From Candidatus Accumulibacter meliphilus (GTDB lineage Bacteria > Pseudomonadota > Gammaproteobacteria > Burkholderiales > Rhodocyclaceae): a stretch of DNA of 45,689 bases. This document shows, piece after piece, positions 37,558 through 45,646 of this stretch (positions are counted from its first letter, which is position 1; each line of letters begins with the position of its first letter). The notes beneath the pieces are model-generated. The model searched no databases. It was not told the origin of the DNA and saw only the letters and a program-made list of their open reading frames with translations. Where the stretch lies: the NCBI GenBank assembly GCA_003332265.1, contig QPGA01000035.1:1-45689 (forward strand). Reading direction: 5' to 3'. A program made the translations under genes and the position numbers.

Positions 37558-37622
37558 AACTTTCTCCTTTATCACTGCAAGGTAATCGACATCGATCGCG
37601 GCCAAGGCAACAGCCCGCGGCT

Positions 37623-37747
37623 AACGGTCATGACATGTCGAGATAGCCCGAATCATGCAAGTCATGACCGTTTCCCTCTTCCCCAGACCCTTCTCCCGCG
37701 AGGGGAGAAGGGCGCTTCGTGAGTCGCTTGCGCGACTTTCACATTAA
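37623..37747 (+). repeat. 125-bp three-hairpin intergenic repeat, full copy 3
   Basis: Subtype with GTCGCTTGCGCGAC in the third hairpin and GGGGAGAAGGG in the second, as in the copy at 42863. It lies 65 bp upstream of the etfB start. Confidence 0.95.
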
Positions 37748-37751
37748 CAGC

Positions 37752-38001
37752 GCCGACCGTTGACCGGGAAACAGGCCATACTCTGTCGTATGGATGGCGT
37801 ACGGTACCGTATGGAAAAACGCCTGTCAATACCGTCGGCAAGGACCGTGCGACGCTAGCCAGCAATATTGCCTCAGTTACGCGATTCAGGAAAGCCCCGC
37901 TCAACAGCATGGTCACGGCGCATGGAGCCGACAGTCAGCGTTTGACATTGCCGAACGCTGACCGGACAATAGCCCATACCGTGTCGTATGGATGGCGTGC
38001 G
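37752..38001. repeat. Pair of ~52-bp imperfect direct repeats with a palindrome
   Basis: Segments 37752-37803 and 37950-38001 match at most positions, each containing GTCGTATGGATGGCGT. The first runs into the perfect 12-bp palindrome TACGGTACCGTA (37800-37811). Both lie in the etfB/TetR divergent region and could carry operators. Confidence 0.75.
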
Positions 38002-38017
38002 CCAAGCGACCGCTGCA

Positions 38018-38050
38018 GCTACTGCTACTGCTACTGCTACTGCTACTGCT
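38018..38050. repeat. (GCTACT)5.5 microsatellite
   Basis: Five exact GCTACT units plus GCT, ending 50 bp before the TetR start. It lies where a promoter or leader would be, so length changes could alter expression. Confidence 0.95.
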
Positions 38051-38100
38051 TCGGCTACCGTTTGCCCGACGCGCGAGACCAATGAAGGAAGCAGACAAGG

Positions 38101-38676
38101 ATGAAAACCGAGAAAGCCAGCGCCCGCGTAACGCTCGACCGTGACGGATGGATCGAAGCGGCCATTGATGTTCTCGCCGAGCAAGGCGTGCAGGGCATGC
38201 GCATCGAAGTACTGGCCAAGAACTTCGGCGTCACCAAAGGCAGCTTTTACTGGCATTTCAAGGATCGTCAGGATCTGGTCGACGGCGTCCTCGAAACCTG
38301 GCGCGACGGCCGCATCCGTGACATCAACAAGCAGACCGGCGCCAGTACTGGCCGCGAGCGCGAACAGCTGCTGCATCTGATCGACGTCTATGGCGCAACG
38401 CGCAACCGCAAGGGGATCTCGATCGAACTGGCGGTGCGCGAATGGGCCCGGCGCGACGCCCAGGCGGCGGCCATTGTCGAGGAAGTCGATACCTGGCGCC
38501 TGGAATGCACCCGCCAGCTCTTTGTCCGCCGCGGCCTCTCCGACGACGAAGCGAAAAGCCGCAGCCTGCTGCTCTACGCCTATGTCTTCGGGCAAAGCCT
38601 GATGGCCTGCGAGCGCTACGATCCGGCGGTCGACGAGCTGAAGCACTGGATTGCCGAACTGATCGTCAAGGAGTAG
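38101..38676 (+). CDS. TetR-family transcriptional regulator
   Basis: A 191-residue TetR protein. The N-terminal helix-turn-helix is WIEAAIDVLAEQGVQGMRIE, then VLAKNFGVTKGSFYWHFKDR, the family signature. The C-terminal ligand domain (about residues 60-190) is all-helical and unlike any subgroup I can name. The ATG follows AAGGAAGC. It is divergent from etfB-etfA-acyl-CoA dehydrogenase, so control of fatty acid oxidation is a reasonable inference. A thioredoxin gene follows, its ribosome site overlapping this gene's stop. Confidence 0.9.
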   Translation: MKTEKASARVTLDRDGWIEAAIDVLAEQGVQGMRIEVLAKNFGVTKGSFYWHFKDRQDLVDGVLETWRDGRIRDINKQTGASTGREREQLLHLIDVYGATRNRKGISIELAVREWARRDAQAAAIVEEVDTWRLECTRQLFVRRGLSDDEAKSRSLLLYAYVFGQSLMACERYDPAVDELKHWIAELIVKE

Positions 38677-38681
38677 AGCCC

Positions 38682-39014
38682 ATGAAAGCCTCACCAAACC
38701 CGTCCGGGAGCGAACCCTCGCGCATCGAGATCGATGCCCTCGAAGAACCCACGATCGTCGAGTTCGGCACCTCGTGGTGCGGCTACTGCCGTGCCGCCGA
38801 GCCATTGATCGCTCAGGTCCTGGCCAAGCATCCGCAGCTCGCGCACATCAAGATCGAAGACGGCCCCGGCCGCGCCCTGGGACGATCATTTCGCGTAAAG
38901 CTCTGGCCGACCCTGGTCTTCATGCATCGTGGCAAGGAAATCGCGCGCCTCGTGCGGCCTGGCGATGCCCGCGAAATCGAGCGCACGGTCGCCCAGTTTT
39001 CAGCCACCGTGTAA
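38682..39014 (+). CDS. Thioredoxin-like protein
   Basis: A 110-residue thioredoxin fold with an active-site WCGYC (Cys separated by Gly-Tyr instead of Gly-Pro) and the cis-Pro segment KLWPTLVFMHRGKEI. No signal peptide, so cytoplasmic. Its GGAG ribosome site includes the last codons and stop of the TetR gene, so they are translationally coupled. It probably reduces disulfides or protects an oxidation-sensitive partner. Confidence 0.88.
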   Translation: MKASPNPSGSEPSRIEIDALEEPTIVEFGTSWCGYCRAAEPLIAQVLAKHPQLAHIKIEDGPGRALGRSFRVKLWPTLVFMHRGKEIARLVRPGDAREIERTVAQFSATV

Positions 39015-39261
39015 AGGCCTGCGACCGGCACGAGAGCATGCAGTACGCCACAGGTGGCCGTTCGAAGTCGTGCTGCAAGCGTCTCAATGCCGGCTGACGG
39101 CGACCGCTTTCCGCTTGGCCGCGACCGCCTATCAGGGGCTTGCCGGGCCAAGCTTTGCGATTGACGCCGCTTGATGGGCGCTCATATACTGCCCTCGCCG
39201 CCGGTGAATATCCTGCCCATCGGCTCTGCTGGCTGCCTTCCTTCCACCGGAGAGACCCGAC

Positions 39262-40407
39262 ATGAAGATCGTCCTGGCCCCGAACGCGTTCAAGGGCAGC
39301 CTGTCGGCCATGGCTGCCGCTGTGGCCATGGAGCAGGGAGTGCGCGCGGCCTTTCCCGCGGCGGAGGTCATCAAGGTCCCGGTGGCCGACGGTGGCGACG
39401 GGTTGACGGAAGTGCTGATCGATGCGCTCGATGGTCAGGCGCGGGTGGTCACCGTGCGCGGCCCCCTCAACGAACCGGTTCAGGCGACCCTGTGCCATGT
39501 CCCGGCCCTGGCGCTGGTGGCGGTGGAGATGGCGGTGGCCAGCGGCCTGGCCCTGCTCACCCCGCAGCAGCGCAACCCAAGCCTGACCACGACCTATGGA
39601 ACCGGCGAGCTCATTCGTGCTGCACTGGATCTGGGGGTTCGCCACATCGTCGTGGGTATTGGCGGCAGTGCCACCAACGACGGCGGCATCGGCATGGCGA
39701 CCGCCCTCGGCATGCGCTTCCTCGACGTCGCCGGCAAGCCGGTAGCGCCGGTCGGCGGTGCCCTGGGACAAATCCACCGCATCGATGCCAGCGGACTGGA
39801 TCCACGCCTGGCCAGGCTGCGTTGCGAAGCCATCTGCGACGTCGATAACCCACTGCTCGGAGCGCGTGGCGCGGCCCATGTCTATGGCCCGCAGAAGGGC
39901 GCATCGCCGGCACAGGTGGAGGAACTCGACGCGGGTCTGGCCCATTTGGCCGATGTCATTGCCGCGGACCTCGGACTGGACGTCCGTGACCTCCCGGGAG
40001 CCGGGGCCGCTGGCGGGCTGGGGGCCGGGCTGCATGCTTTTCTGGGCGCCGAACTGCGCCGTGGCGTGGACCTGGTGCTGGACCTGGTAGGCCTTGATGC
40101 CCATCTCAGCGGTGCCGATCTGGTCATCACGGCTGAGGGCCAGATCGACTTCCAGACCGCCTTCGGTAAGGCCCCGGCCGGGGTCGCCCAGCGGGCCAGG
40201 TTGCAGGGCATCCCCTGCATGGCCATCGCCGGCGGCATCGGCGAGCGCATCACCGATTTGCACCACATCGGCATCGACGCCGTCTTTAGCCTTTGTCACG
40301 GCCCCATGACCCTCAAACAGGCCATGGAGGACGGACCTTCGCTGCTGCAAGCTGCGACCGAGCAAGTAGTGCGCTGTTTCTTCAGCGCCTCCCGGCCAGG
40401 GCGCTAG
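39262..40407 (+). CDS. Glycerate kinase, GarK/GlxK type
   Basis: A 381-residue protein of the glycerate kinase type 1 family. It opens MKIVLAPNAFKGSLSAMAAA, then VPVADGGDGLTEVLIDAL, IVVGIGGSATNDGGIGMATA, NPLLGARGAAHVYGPQKGAS and GAAGGLGAGLHAFLGAELRR, the whole signature set. It phosphorylates D-glycerate to 2-phosphoglycerate. The ATG follows GGAGAG. A GntP-family permease follows on the same strand after 137 bp, so the pair probably imports and activates glycerate. Confidence 0.93.
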   Translation: MKIVLAPNAFKGSLSAMAAAVAMEQGVRAAFPAAEVIKVPVADGGDGLTEVLIDALDGQARVVTVRGPLNEPVQATLCHVPALALVAVEMAVASGLALLTPQQRNPSLTTTYGTGELIRAALDLGVRHIVVGIGGSATNDGGIGMATALGMRFLDVAGKPVAPVGGALGQIHRIDASGLDPRLARLRCEAICDVDNPLLGARGAAHVYGPQKGASPAQVEELDAGLAHLADVIAADLGLDVRDLPGAGAAGGLGAGLHAFLGAELRRGVDLVLDLVGLDAHLSGADLVITAEGQIDFQTAFGKAPAGVAQRARLQGIPCMAIAGGIGERITDLHHIGIDAVFSLCHGPMTLKQAMEDGPSLLQAATEQVVRCFFSASRPGR

Positions 40408-40544
40408 TGTCGAATATTGTAGATAACACCACCACAAGGGTTTCGCGCTGGTTTCTCGGCTGCTGAAAGCCTCTTCAAGAACGCAGCACTGAACGACTAC
40501 CGCATCCCCCGCAAACGGCGACACCCTACCCTGAGGAGATTCCC

Positions 40545-41903
40545 ATGTGGCTCGTTGTACTGTTGGCCCTGTCCATCGTATTCATCGTCCTGGCGACCAC
40601 CAAGCTCAAGATGCACCCATTCCTGGCCTTGTTGCTGACCGCATTTGGCTTCGGCATCCTCTCGGGCATGCCCTTGAAGGATGTCGTGGATTCGGTCAAT
40701 AAGGGATTTGGCGGCACTATCGGCTATATCGGAATCGTCATCCTGGCCGGTGCCATCATCGGTGCCTTCCTTGAAAAGTCCGGCGGGGCCTATCGCCTGG
40801 CGACCAGCATCCTCAAGCTCACCGGCGAGCGGCAGGTGCCTCTGGCCATGGGATTCATGGGCTACGTGGTCTCTATTCCGGTCTTCTGCGACTCCGCGTT
40901 CGTCCTGTTGGCGCCGCTCATGCGAGCCCTGGCGAGCAAGGCCGGGATCACCCTGGCATCGGCCGCCGTGGCCTTGAGTCTGGGTCTCTACGCCACTCAC
41001 ACCATGGTCCCGCCGACCCCGGGGCCGGTGGCAGCGGCGGGGATACTCGGCGCAGATCTGGGTCTGGTAATCATGTGGGGAATGGCGGTCGGGCTGGTCT
41101 CAATGATCGCCGGCTGGCTGTTCGCGATCCTGGTGGCCTCGCGAGTCTACATCTCGCCGGATGCCGGGAAGAAAGCGAATGCCGACTCAGCCTCTGCCCC
41201 TCTGGTATCCGCGCAGGAGGATGGGCCGTCTGTCACTCGCTCACTGCTGCCGATCTTTCTCCCTATCATCCTCATCGTCACCCGCTCCATCGGCGAGCTA
41301 CCGAGCAAACCCTTCGGAGAGGCCGGCGCCTTCACGGAAGTGCTGGGCTTTCTCGGACAACCCGTGGTGGCCTTGTTGATTGGCGTTGCCCTGGCCATGA
41401 CCTTGCCAAAGCGCTTCGACAACGAAATGCTGTCGATGACGGGCTGGGTGGGGGAAGCCATCGTCGGCGCAGCGACCATCATCATCATCACCGGTGCCGG
41501 CGGGGCCTTCGGCAAGGTGCTGCAAAACTCCGGCATCGCGAACGTGATCGGCGGTGCGCTGAGCGACGCCAATCTCGGTATCTGGTTGCCGTTCCTCATT
41601 GCCGCTGGAATCAAGACCGCGCAAGGCTCGTCCACCGTCGCCATCATCACCACCGCTGGACTGCTTGCCCCGCTCCTGGCGACTCTCGGGCTCGACAGCG
41701 ATACCCACCGGGCCTTGGTCGTGATCGCCATCGGCGCCGGGGCCATGGTGGTTTCCCATGCCAATGACAGCTACTTCTGGGTGGTGACCCAGTTCTCCGG
41801 TATGGATGTGAAAACCGGCTACAAACTGCAAACCGTGGGCACCCTGGTGCAGGGCTTGACTGCGGCGGTTGCGGTCTATCTGGTGTCGATGATGGTTCTG
41901 TAA
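40545..41903 (+). CDS. GntP-family permease
   Basis: A 452-residue membrane protein with about 12 hydrophobic segments. Family marks: LAGAIIGAFLEKSGGAYRLA, SIPVFCDSAFVLLAPLMRAL, GLYATHTMVPPTPGPVAAAG, AAGIKTAQGSSTVAIITTAG and MVVSHANDSYFWVVTQFSGM. GntP carriers import gluconate and related hydroxy-acids; given the glycerate kinase upstream, D-glycerate is the likely substrate. The ATG follows TGAGGAGA. The stop codon touches the inverted copy of the long repeat. Confidence 0.93.
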   Translation: MWLVVLLALSIVFIVLATTKLKMHPFLALLLTAFGFGILSGMPLKDVVDSVNKGFGGTIGYIGIVILAGAIIGAFLEKSGGAYRLATSILKLTGERQVPLAMGFMGYVVSIPVFCDSAFVLLAPLMRALASKAGITLASAAVALSLGLYATHTMVPPTPGPVAAAGILGADLGLVIMWGMAVGLVSMIAGWLFAILVASRVYISPDAGKKANADSASAPLVSAQEDGPSVTRSLLPIFLPIILIVTRSIGELPSKPFGEAGAFTEVLGFLGQPVVALLIGVALAMTLPKRFDNEMLSMTGWVGEAIVGAATIIIITGAGGAFGKVLQNSGIANVIGGALSDANLGIWLPFLIAAGIKTAQGSSTVAIITTAGLLAPLLATLGLDSDTHRALVVIAIGAGAMVVSHANDSYFWVVTQFSGMDVKTGYKLQTVGTLVQGLTAAVAVYLVSMMVL

Positions 41904-42094
41904 GTCGCGCAAGCGACTCACGAAACTCCCTCTCCCCTCTCTGGAGCAGGGTCAGGGGTGAGGCGGGGAATTCAGGGAGCATGCTCCCTGCCCGGCGAAC
42001 GATTCCGGCGTCCAAGCCGGAATGCGCACTGCAAGTGAGAGGGGCACGTTCATGGCTTTCATGATCTGGGGTGTATGGATTGTCATGACCGTTA
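41902..42094 (-). repeat. Long derivative of the 125-bp repeat, inverted
   Basis: The reverse complement matches the element at 33068-33268, including the AGGGAGCATGCTCCCT palindrome and the GTCATGACCGTTA end. The third-hairpin end is truncated at the stop codon of the GntP permease. It lies 8.6 kb from its partner in opposite orientation. Confidence 0.9.
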
Positions 42095-42390
42095 GGAAGT
42101 CGCGGAGGAATTCCCCGAGCGCCGGCGACGAAACGCGTTCCGGTTTCTTCAGCCTTACGGTGACGCCGCCGCCGTCTCTTGCCATGCTGAAACTCGCGGG
42201 GCTCAGGTCGTAGCCCACAGAATACGTCACCGCCCTCGGCGAACTTCAGGATGACGGCGGCTTCCCACTTGATTCCCTATGTTGGCTTTCCGATGTGCTC
42301 GACATGGACATAAACCCAGCGTTTGTGTTCCACTTCGGCCGCTTGGAAGAACCTCCAATATTTCGACAAACTCCCTCCTCAATTGCCCTG
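42095..42390 (-). pseudogene. Broken gene remnant, possibly DUF4230-like
   Basis: Reading the minus strand, natural-looking protein fragments follow each other but in different frames: YWRFFQAAEVEHKRWVYVHV, an in-frame TAG, KWEAAVILKFAEGGDV, then after a frame change TYSVGYDLSPASFS and VTVRLKKPERVSSPALGE. The last fragment stops at the edge of the inverted repeat. The final part resembles a DUF4230 domain to me, without certainty. The decay and the repeat boundary suggest disruption or deletion at the repeat. The rest of the 525-bp gap up to 42428 holds nothing else. Confidence 0.4.
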
Positions 42391-42428
42391 CAAACTGACG
42401 CCATGTTGGGTGACGTGAGGAAAATCAA

Positions 42429-42857
42429 GTGACTAAATATTGGCTGGCTCTGGTCGGGACAGTGGTCTTGTTGCCGACGGTAATCACCGCGCAGGAAAGG
42501 CCGCCCTATCCCGTTGTCAGTACCGGCCAAGGGCTTTGTTATGATCACTGCCGAGAAAACAATTGCCCCCAAGTTGGACCAAGGTTTTATGGTCAGGATG
42601 CTCAAAAACTTGCTCGGTCGATGCGTTATGCCTTGAGTTCAGATCGGCTGTTGGTTATTGATCCGAGTCGTAGACCCGAGGCAAACCGTTCACCCATCGC
42701 GCCTTTTCTCAATACGAAGTATTTTGCATCTGCTTACGGCTTCCCCGAAGAGGAGAAATCTTCGACTGATTCGCAATATGCTTCCGCGACGCTCTATGTA
42801 GATCACAGCAGCAAGCTTTTTGGGCTTGATTTTGCTGATGGCAGGATCAAAGCTTAG
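42429..42857 (+). CDS. Hypothetical exported protein
   Basis: A 142-residue protein with a Sec signal peptide (MTKYWLALVGTVVLLPTVIT, cleavage after AQ). Three Cys are clustered in GLCYDHCRENNCPQ. No family recognised. The GTG start has AGGAAA upstream. Codon use is AT-richer than the rest of the window (many AAA, TTT, TAT), suggesting recent acquisition. A full 125-bp repeat begins 5 bp after its stop. Confidence 0.55.
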   Translation: MTKYWLALVGTVVLLPTVITAQERPPYPVVSTGQGLCYDHCRENNCPQVGPRFYGQDAQKLARSMRYALSSDRLLVIDPSRRPEANRSPIAPFLNTKYFASAYGFPEEEKSSTDSQYASATLYVDHSSKLFGLDFADGRIKA

Positions 42858-42862
42858 TGCCT

Positions 42863-42987
42863 AACGGTCATGACATGTCGAGACACCCCTGATCATGAAA
42901 GTCATGACCGTTTCCCTCTTTCCCAGACCCTTCTCCCGCGAGGGGAGAAGGGAGTTTCGTGAGTCGCTTGCGCGACTTTCACATTAA
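42863..42987 (+). repeat. 125-bp three-hairpin intergenic repeat, full copy 4
   Basis: Nearly identical to the copy at 37623. It separates the hypothetical exported gene from the orphan lipoprotein gene region. Confidence 0.95.
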
Positions 42988-42998
42988 GGATGGGCTGA

Positions 42999-43187
42999 TT
43001 AAAGCGTTTCCCTGGCTTAGCGCCGGGCAGCTGGGTAGAGATCAATGGTGCAGACGTGCACGACGCTGCGCTACACAGTGATCCGAAGTTCGCCAACCCT
43101 TCTGAATTCCCTTGTGGCCGCGGGCGCCACGGTCATGTGGTTCGTGTTTATAACCTTGTCCGACCGCTACGGACTGAAACGAGGTAA
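42999..43187 (+). pseudogene. Possible C-terminal fragment of a lost gene
   Basis: A 62-codon open stretch without a good start reads PGSWVEINGADVHDAALHSD and then FANPSEFPCGRGRHGHVVRV before its stop, 6 bp ahead of the lipoprotein gene. The composition looks like protein, but no family is recognised. It follows the repeat directly, so it may be a 3' remnant cut by it. Otherwise the 336-bp gap holds only the repeat. Confidence 0.25.
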
Positions 43188-43193
43188 TCAACG

Positions 43194-43898
43194 ATGAAAA
43201 ATATCATTTGTGTTGGCATTCTCATAAGCCTGCTCAGCGGATGTGGACTGCTGGAAACCAGCCCAATGCAAATCACCACAAGCGACACAGATTCATCATC
43301 GGATCGAGTCGCTGGCGAAACTCAAGATCGTATAGAAGCACCGGTTTTTAACGCAGGGCAGAAGTGGACTTATCGGCGGGTTGATTTATGGAAAAACAGA
43401 GAGACGGAGCGCTTTCGCCAGGATTTTATCTTGCCGGATAACAAGCTTTGGGTCGTGCGCTGGAATATTCTTAATTCTGACAACCAGCAACGCATGGGAA
43501 GTGTGACCGGCGAACTCTTCGACACCAAGTTCCATAGTTTTGCAGATGCGAGTTTAAGTGGGCAGTATCAGCCACTCAGCTTTCCGTTAAGCAACGGGAA
43601 AACATGGCACTTCAAGTACAGTATTCCGAGCAAACAATTATCGGTGACCCAAACAGCGACGGTTGAAGGCTGGGATACCGTCAACGTTCCAGCCGGCACC
43701 TTCCGGGCGATGCGAGTCAAGCATGAAGGGAATTATTCCGCCAGAACTAATGATTGGAGCTGGATGGGGAGAATTTCTGAAACTTATTGGTACTCACCTG
43801 AGGCACAAAGAATCGTGAAGCGTGAATATCAGGATACCAACGGAGAAGGCGAAATCTGGGATCAGTGGCGTGATGAATTGGTCGAGATTGAACTCTAA
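43194..43898 (+). CDS. Hypothetical lipoprotein
   Basis: A 234-residue lipoprotein: short signal MKNIICVGILISLLSGC with lipobox LSGC (Cys17). After a Ser/Thr/Asp-rich linker, the body is beta-rich with many Trp/Tyr: FNAGQKWTYRRVDLWKNRET, SFPLSNGKTWHFKY, VNVPAGTFRAMRVKHEG and ISETYWYSPEAQRIVKREY. The NVPAGTF...YWYSPEA pattern is common in uncharacterised lipoproteins with LolA/LppX-like or DUF3108-like folds. Function unknown. AT-richer than the surroundings. GAGG ribosome site. The ISL3-type element lies just downstream. Confidence 0.65.
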   Translation: MKNIICVGILISLLSGCGLLETSPMQITTSDTDSSSDRVAGETQDRIEAPVFNAGQKWTYRRVDLWKNRETERFRQDFILPDNKLWVVRWNILNSDNQQRMGSVTGELFDTKFHSFADASLSGQYQPLSFPLSNGKTWHFKYSIPSKQLSVTQTATVEGWDTVNVPAGTFRAMRVKHEGNYSARTNDWSWMGRISETYWYSPEAQRIVKREYQDTNGEGEIWDQWRDELVEIEL

Positions 43899-43946
43899 GG
43901 AATCAAGACTTCAATCACGCATTTGCCTATCGCCTAATTTGCCTGT

Positions 43947-45424
43947 CGATTTCAGGGTTTAGGTCGTTTCGTGTGGAACGGGCAATAAAGGGGCGAAGGG
44001 CGAGGCGGGCAAATGAGTGAGTTTGCCGGCGATGAGGTAGGCCATGTCGATGAAGTTTTCGACGCGGCGATAGCCGCGCGCACGGGCGCGCGCCTCCTGG
44101 AGGGATCGATTCATCGCTTCGACCCGGCCGTTGTGTTTGCCGGCGTTAAAACCGTTGAGTACGCCAGGAAGATGCTTGGTGATCGTCCGGCCGAGGCGCT
44201 TGAAGGGTTCGAGTCGGCAGCGGCTGGCCCAGCTGAGCCAGCGCTTGAGCAGGGGCTCGGCCTCGTCAGGTGTCGTGGCGGTGGCGTAGACGGAGCGCAG
44301 CGCCTGCTTGATCCGCCAGGCCCGTGCGGTCTTGAGGTTCGAGCGCTGCAACCAGTGCATGGTCTCGGTTTGTTTAACGGTCCAGTCGGCGGGCTTCTTG
44401 TGCAGGCCCCAGCGGGTACCCTTCAGTTCGGGTTTGCTCTTGACCTCGGCCCGTCGCACCTCATCCAGCGCCGTGCTGCTCAGAGCAACGACGTGAAAGC
44501 GGTCAAAGCAGACCTCAGCTGCTGGAAAGTGCTCGGCGGCGCCGGCCTGGAACGAGCCGCTCATGTCCATGCTGACATGGGTGATCGCGGTCGGCTCGCC
44601 ACCATGCTCGGTAAGGTCGCTGGCGAACTTCCCGAGCGTTCCCTTGTCCCGGCCCGGCGTCGCAAACAGCAAGCGTTGCTCATCAAGATCATAAAAAACA
44701 GAGATATACGTCTGGCCGCGCTTACTGGCAGTCTCGTCGACGCCGATCGCGCGGACCCCGGCATGAGTTTCCTGCGCGCGCGCTTGGCCCACATGATGAT
44801 TGATCACACGCCACAGTCTGCGACTGCGCACGCGCAGCAGTCGGCCGGCCGCCAGGACCGACATGGTCGGCGCCAGCATCAGCGTCAAAGCCTCGAACAG
44901 CAGGGTAAAGCGACTGCCTTCACGCGCCCAGGGTACGGCGATCTGCGTCACCTTGCCACAACCGGCACAGGCCACTCGCGGCACCTCGGCATGCATGTGC
45001 GCTTCGAACTGGAAAAAATCCAGATGGCGCCACGAGCGCGTCAAGCGGTCGTGGAGCGGCTGCGCCGCCGCACCGCAACCCGGGCAAGCATGAATGGCGG
45101 CGCCGAACCGGACCTGGAAATCGATCCGTCCGGACTCTGGCTTGAAGATGACTTCTTCTACCTGCCAAGGAGCAACGAGGCCAAGAGCCTGGGTGAACAG
45201 AGTTTCAATCATGAGGAAGCGGCCGCGAGAGGAAAGGCCGCCATTGTCCTCCATGCCGAGGGCGGCAGACTGCCTTCCTCGGCCCGGAGGAAGCGTAAGC
45301 GAGCGGGCAGCGATGTAAAGGGTTCGGCTGCGCCCGGACTGCCGTCCGCCCTTGACATCGCCGTCCCCTCAAACCGCCAAAACCAGCGCCCGTTCCACAC
45401 GAAACGACATAGAGCCCGATTTCA
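43947..45424. mobile_element. Complete ISL3-type insertion sequence with target duplication
   Basis: The element spans 43955-45416 (1462 bp). The 29-bp terminal inverted repeats (43955-43983 and 45388-45416) match at 25 positions, with the inner 21 bp identical. Both sides carry the 8-bp direct repeat CGATTTCA (43947-43954 and 45417-45424), the length made by ISL3 elements. A single transposase gene fills most of it. The intact duplication indicates a recent insertion. Confidence 0.92.
43959..45212 (-). CDS. ISL3-family transposase
   Basis: A 417-residue transposase, full length. N-terminal zinc-ribbon Cys pairs are visible (HACPGCGAAAQPLH and ACAGCGKVTQIAV), then a helix-turn-helix region and the DDE core: GVDETASKRGQTYISVFYDL, HVSMDMSGSFQAGAAEHFP with CFDRFHVVAL, and the late FNAGKHNGRVEAMNRSLQEA with the catalytic Glu. 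No frameshift is seen. I chose ATG 45212 (MIETLFTQALGL) over the upstream extension. Its last codons lie inside the left inverted repeat. Confidence 0.93.
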   Translation of the reverse strand: MIETLFTQALGLVAPWQVEEVIFKPESGRIDFQVRFGAAIHACPGCGAAAQPLHDRLTRSWRHLDFFQFEAHMHAEVPRVACAGCGKVTQIAVPWAREGSRFTLLFEALTLMLAPTMSVLAAGRLLRVRSRRLWRVINHHVGQARAQETHAGVRAIGVDETASKRGQTYISVFYDLDEQRLLFATPGRDKGTLGKFASDLTEHGGEPTAITHVSMDMSGSFQAGAAEHFPAAEVCFDRFHVVALSSTALDEVRRAEVKSKPELKGTRWGLHKKPADWTVKQTETMHWLQRSNLKTARAWRIKQALRSVYATATTPDEAEPLLKRWLSWASRCRLEPFKRLGRTITKHLPGVLNGFNAGKHNGRVEAMNRSLQEARARARGYRRVENFIDMAYLIAGKLTHLPASPFAPLLPVPHETT

Positions 45425-45438
45425 AGCGAACCCGGACC

Positions 45439-45510
45439 ATGAAACAGATCAGCTTTTCCAAGGCTAAAAGGCAGCACCAGAAACGGCAGACGAAACGCAA
45501 TCTATCTTAT
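45439..45510 (+). pseudogene. N-terminal remnant of an IS5-type transposase
   Basis: An ATG at 45439 begins MKQISFSKAKRQHQKRQTKR, which resembles the conserved N-terminus of IS5-group transposases (MxQxSFxxAEYxxKKRxTRRE). After about 22 codons the similarity ends. It lies just outside the ISL3 target duplication, so it belongs to older DNA. Confidence 0.45.
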
Positions 45511-45550
45511 TGCGCATGGTCAGAGAGCGAAGCGAAAGGGGTTGAGTGCG

Positions 45551-45646
45551 TATTCCACACCAAACTGGACACGGATTCCAGACGAAACTGGACAGTGATT
45601 CCACGGCAAACTGGACACCGATTCCAGAGCAAACTGGACAGTCATT
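45551..45646. mobile_element. Terminal repeat array of an IS21-type element (remnant)
   Basis: AAACTGGACA occurs four times at an exact 23-bp period (45562, 45585, 45608, 45631), separated by GATTCCA-containing spacers. The reverse complement gives TGTCCAGTTT...GGAATC arrays, like the multiple transposase-binding repeats at IS21-family ends. No istA or istB genes are in the window next to it, so it is probably a solo end. Confidence 0.55.

Noticed and set aside
44013-45467. 484-codon forward frame opposite the transposase
   Set aside because: Antisense shadow of the ISL3 transposase, which has clear DDE motifs.
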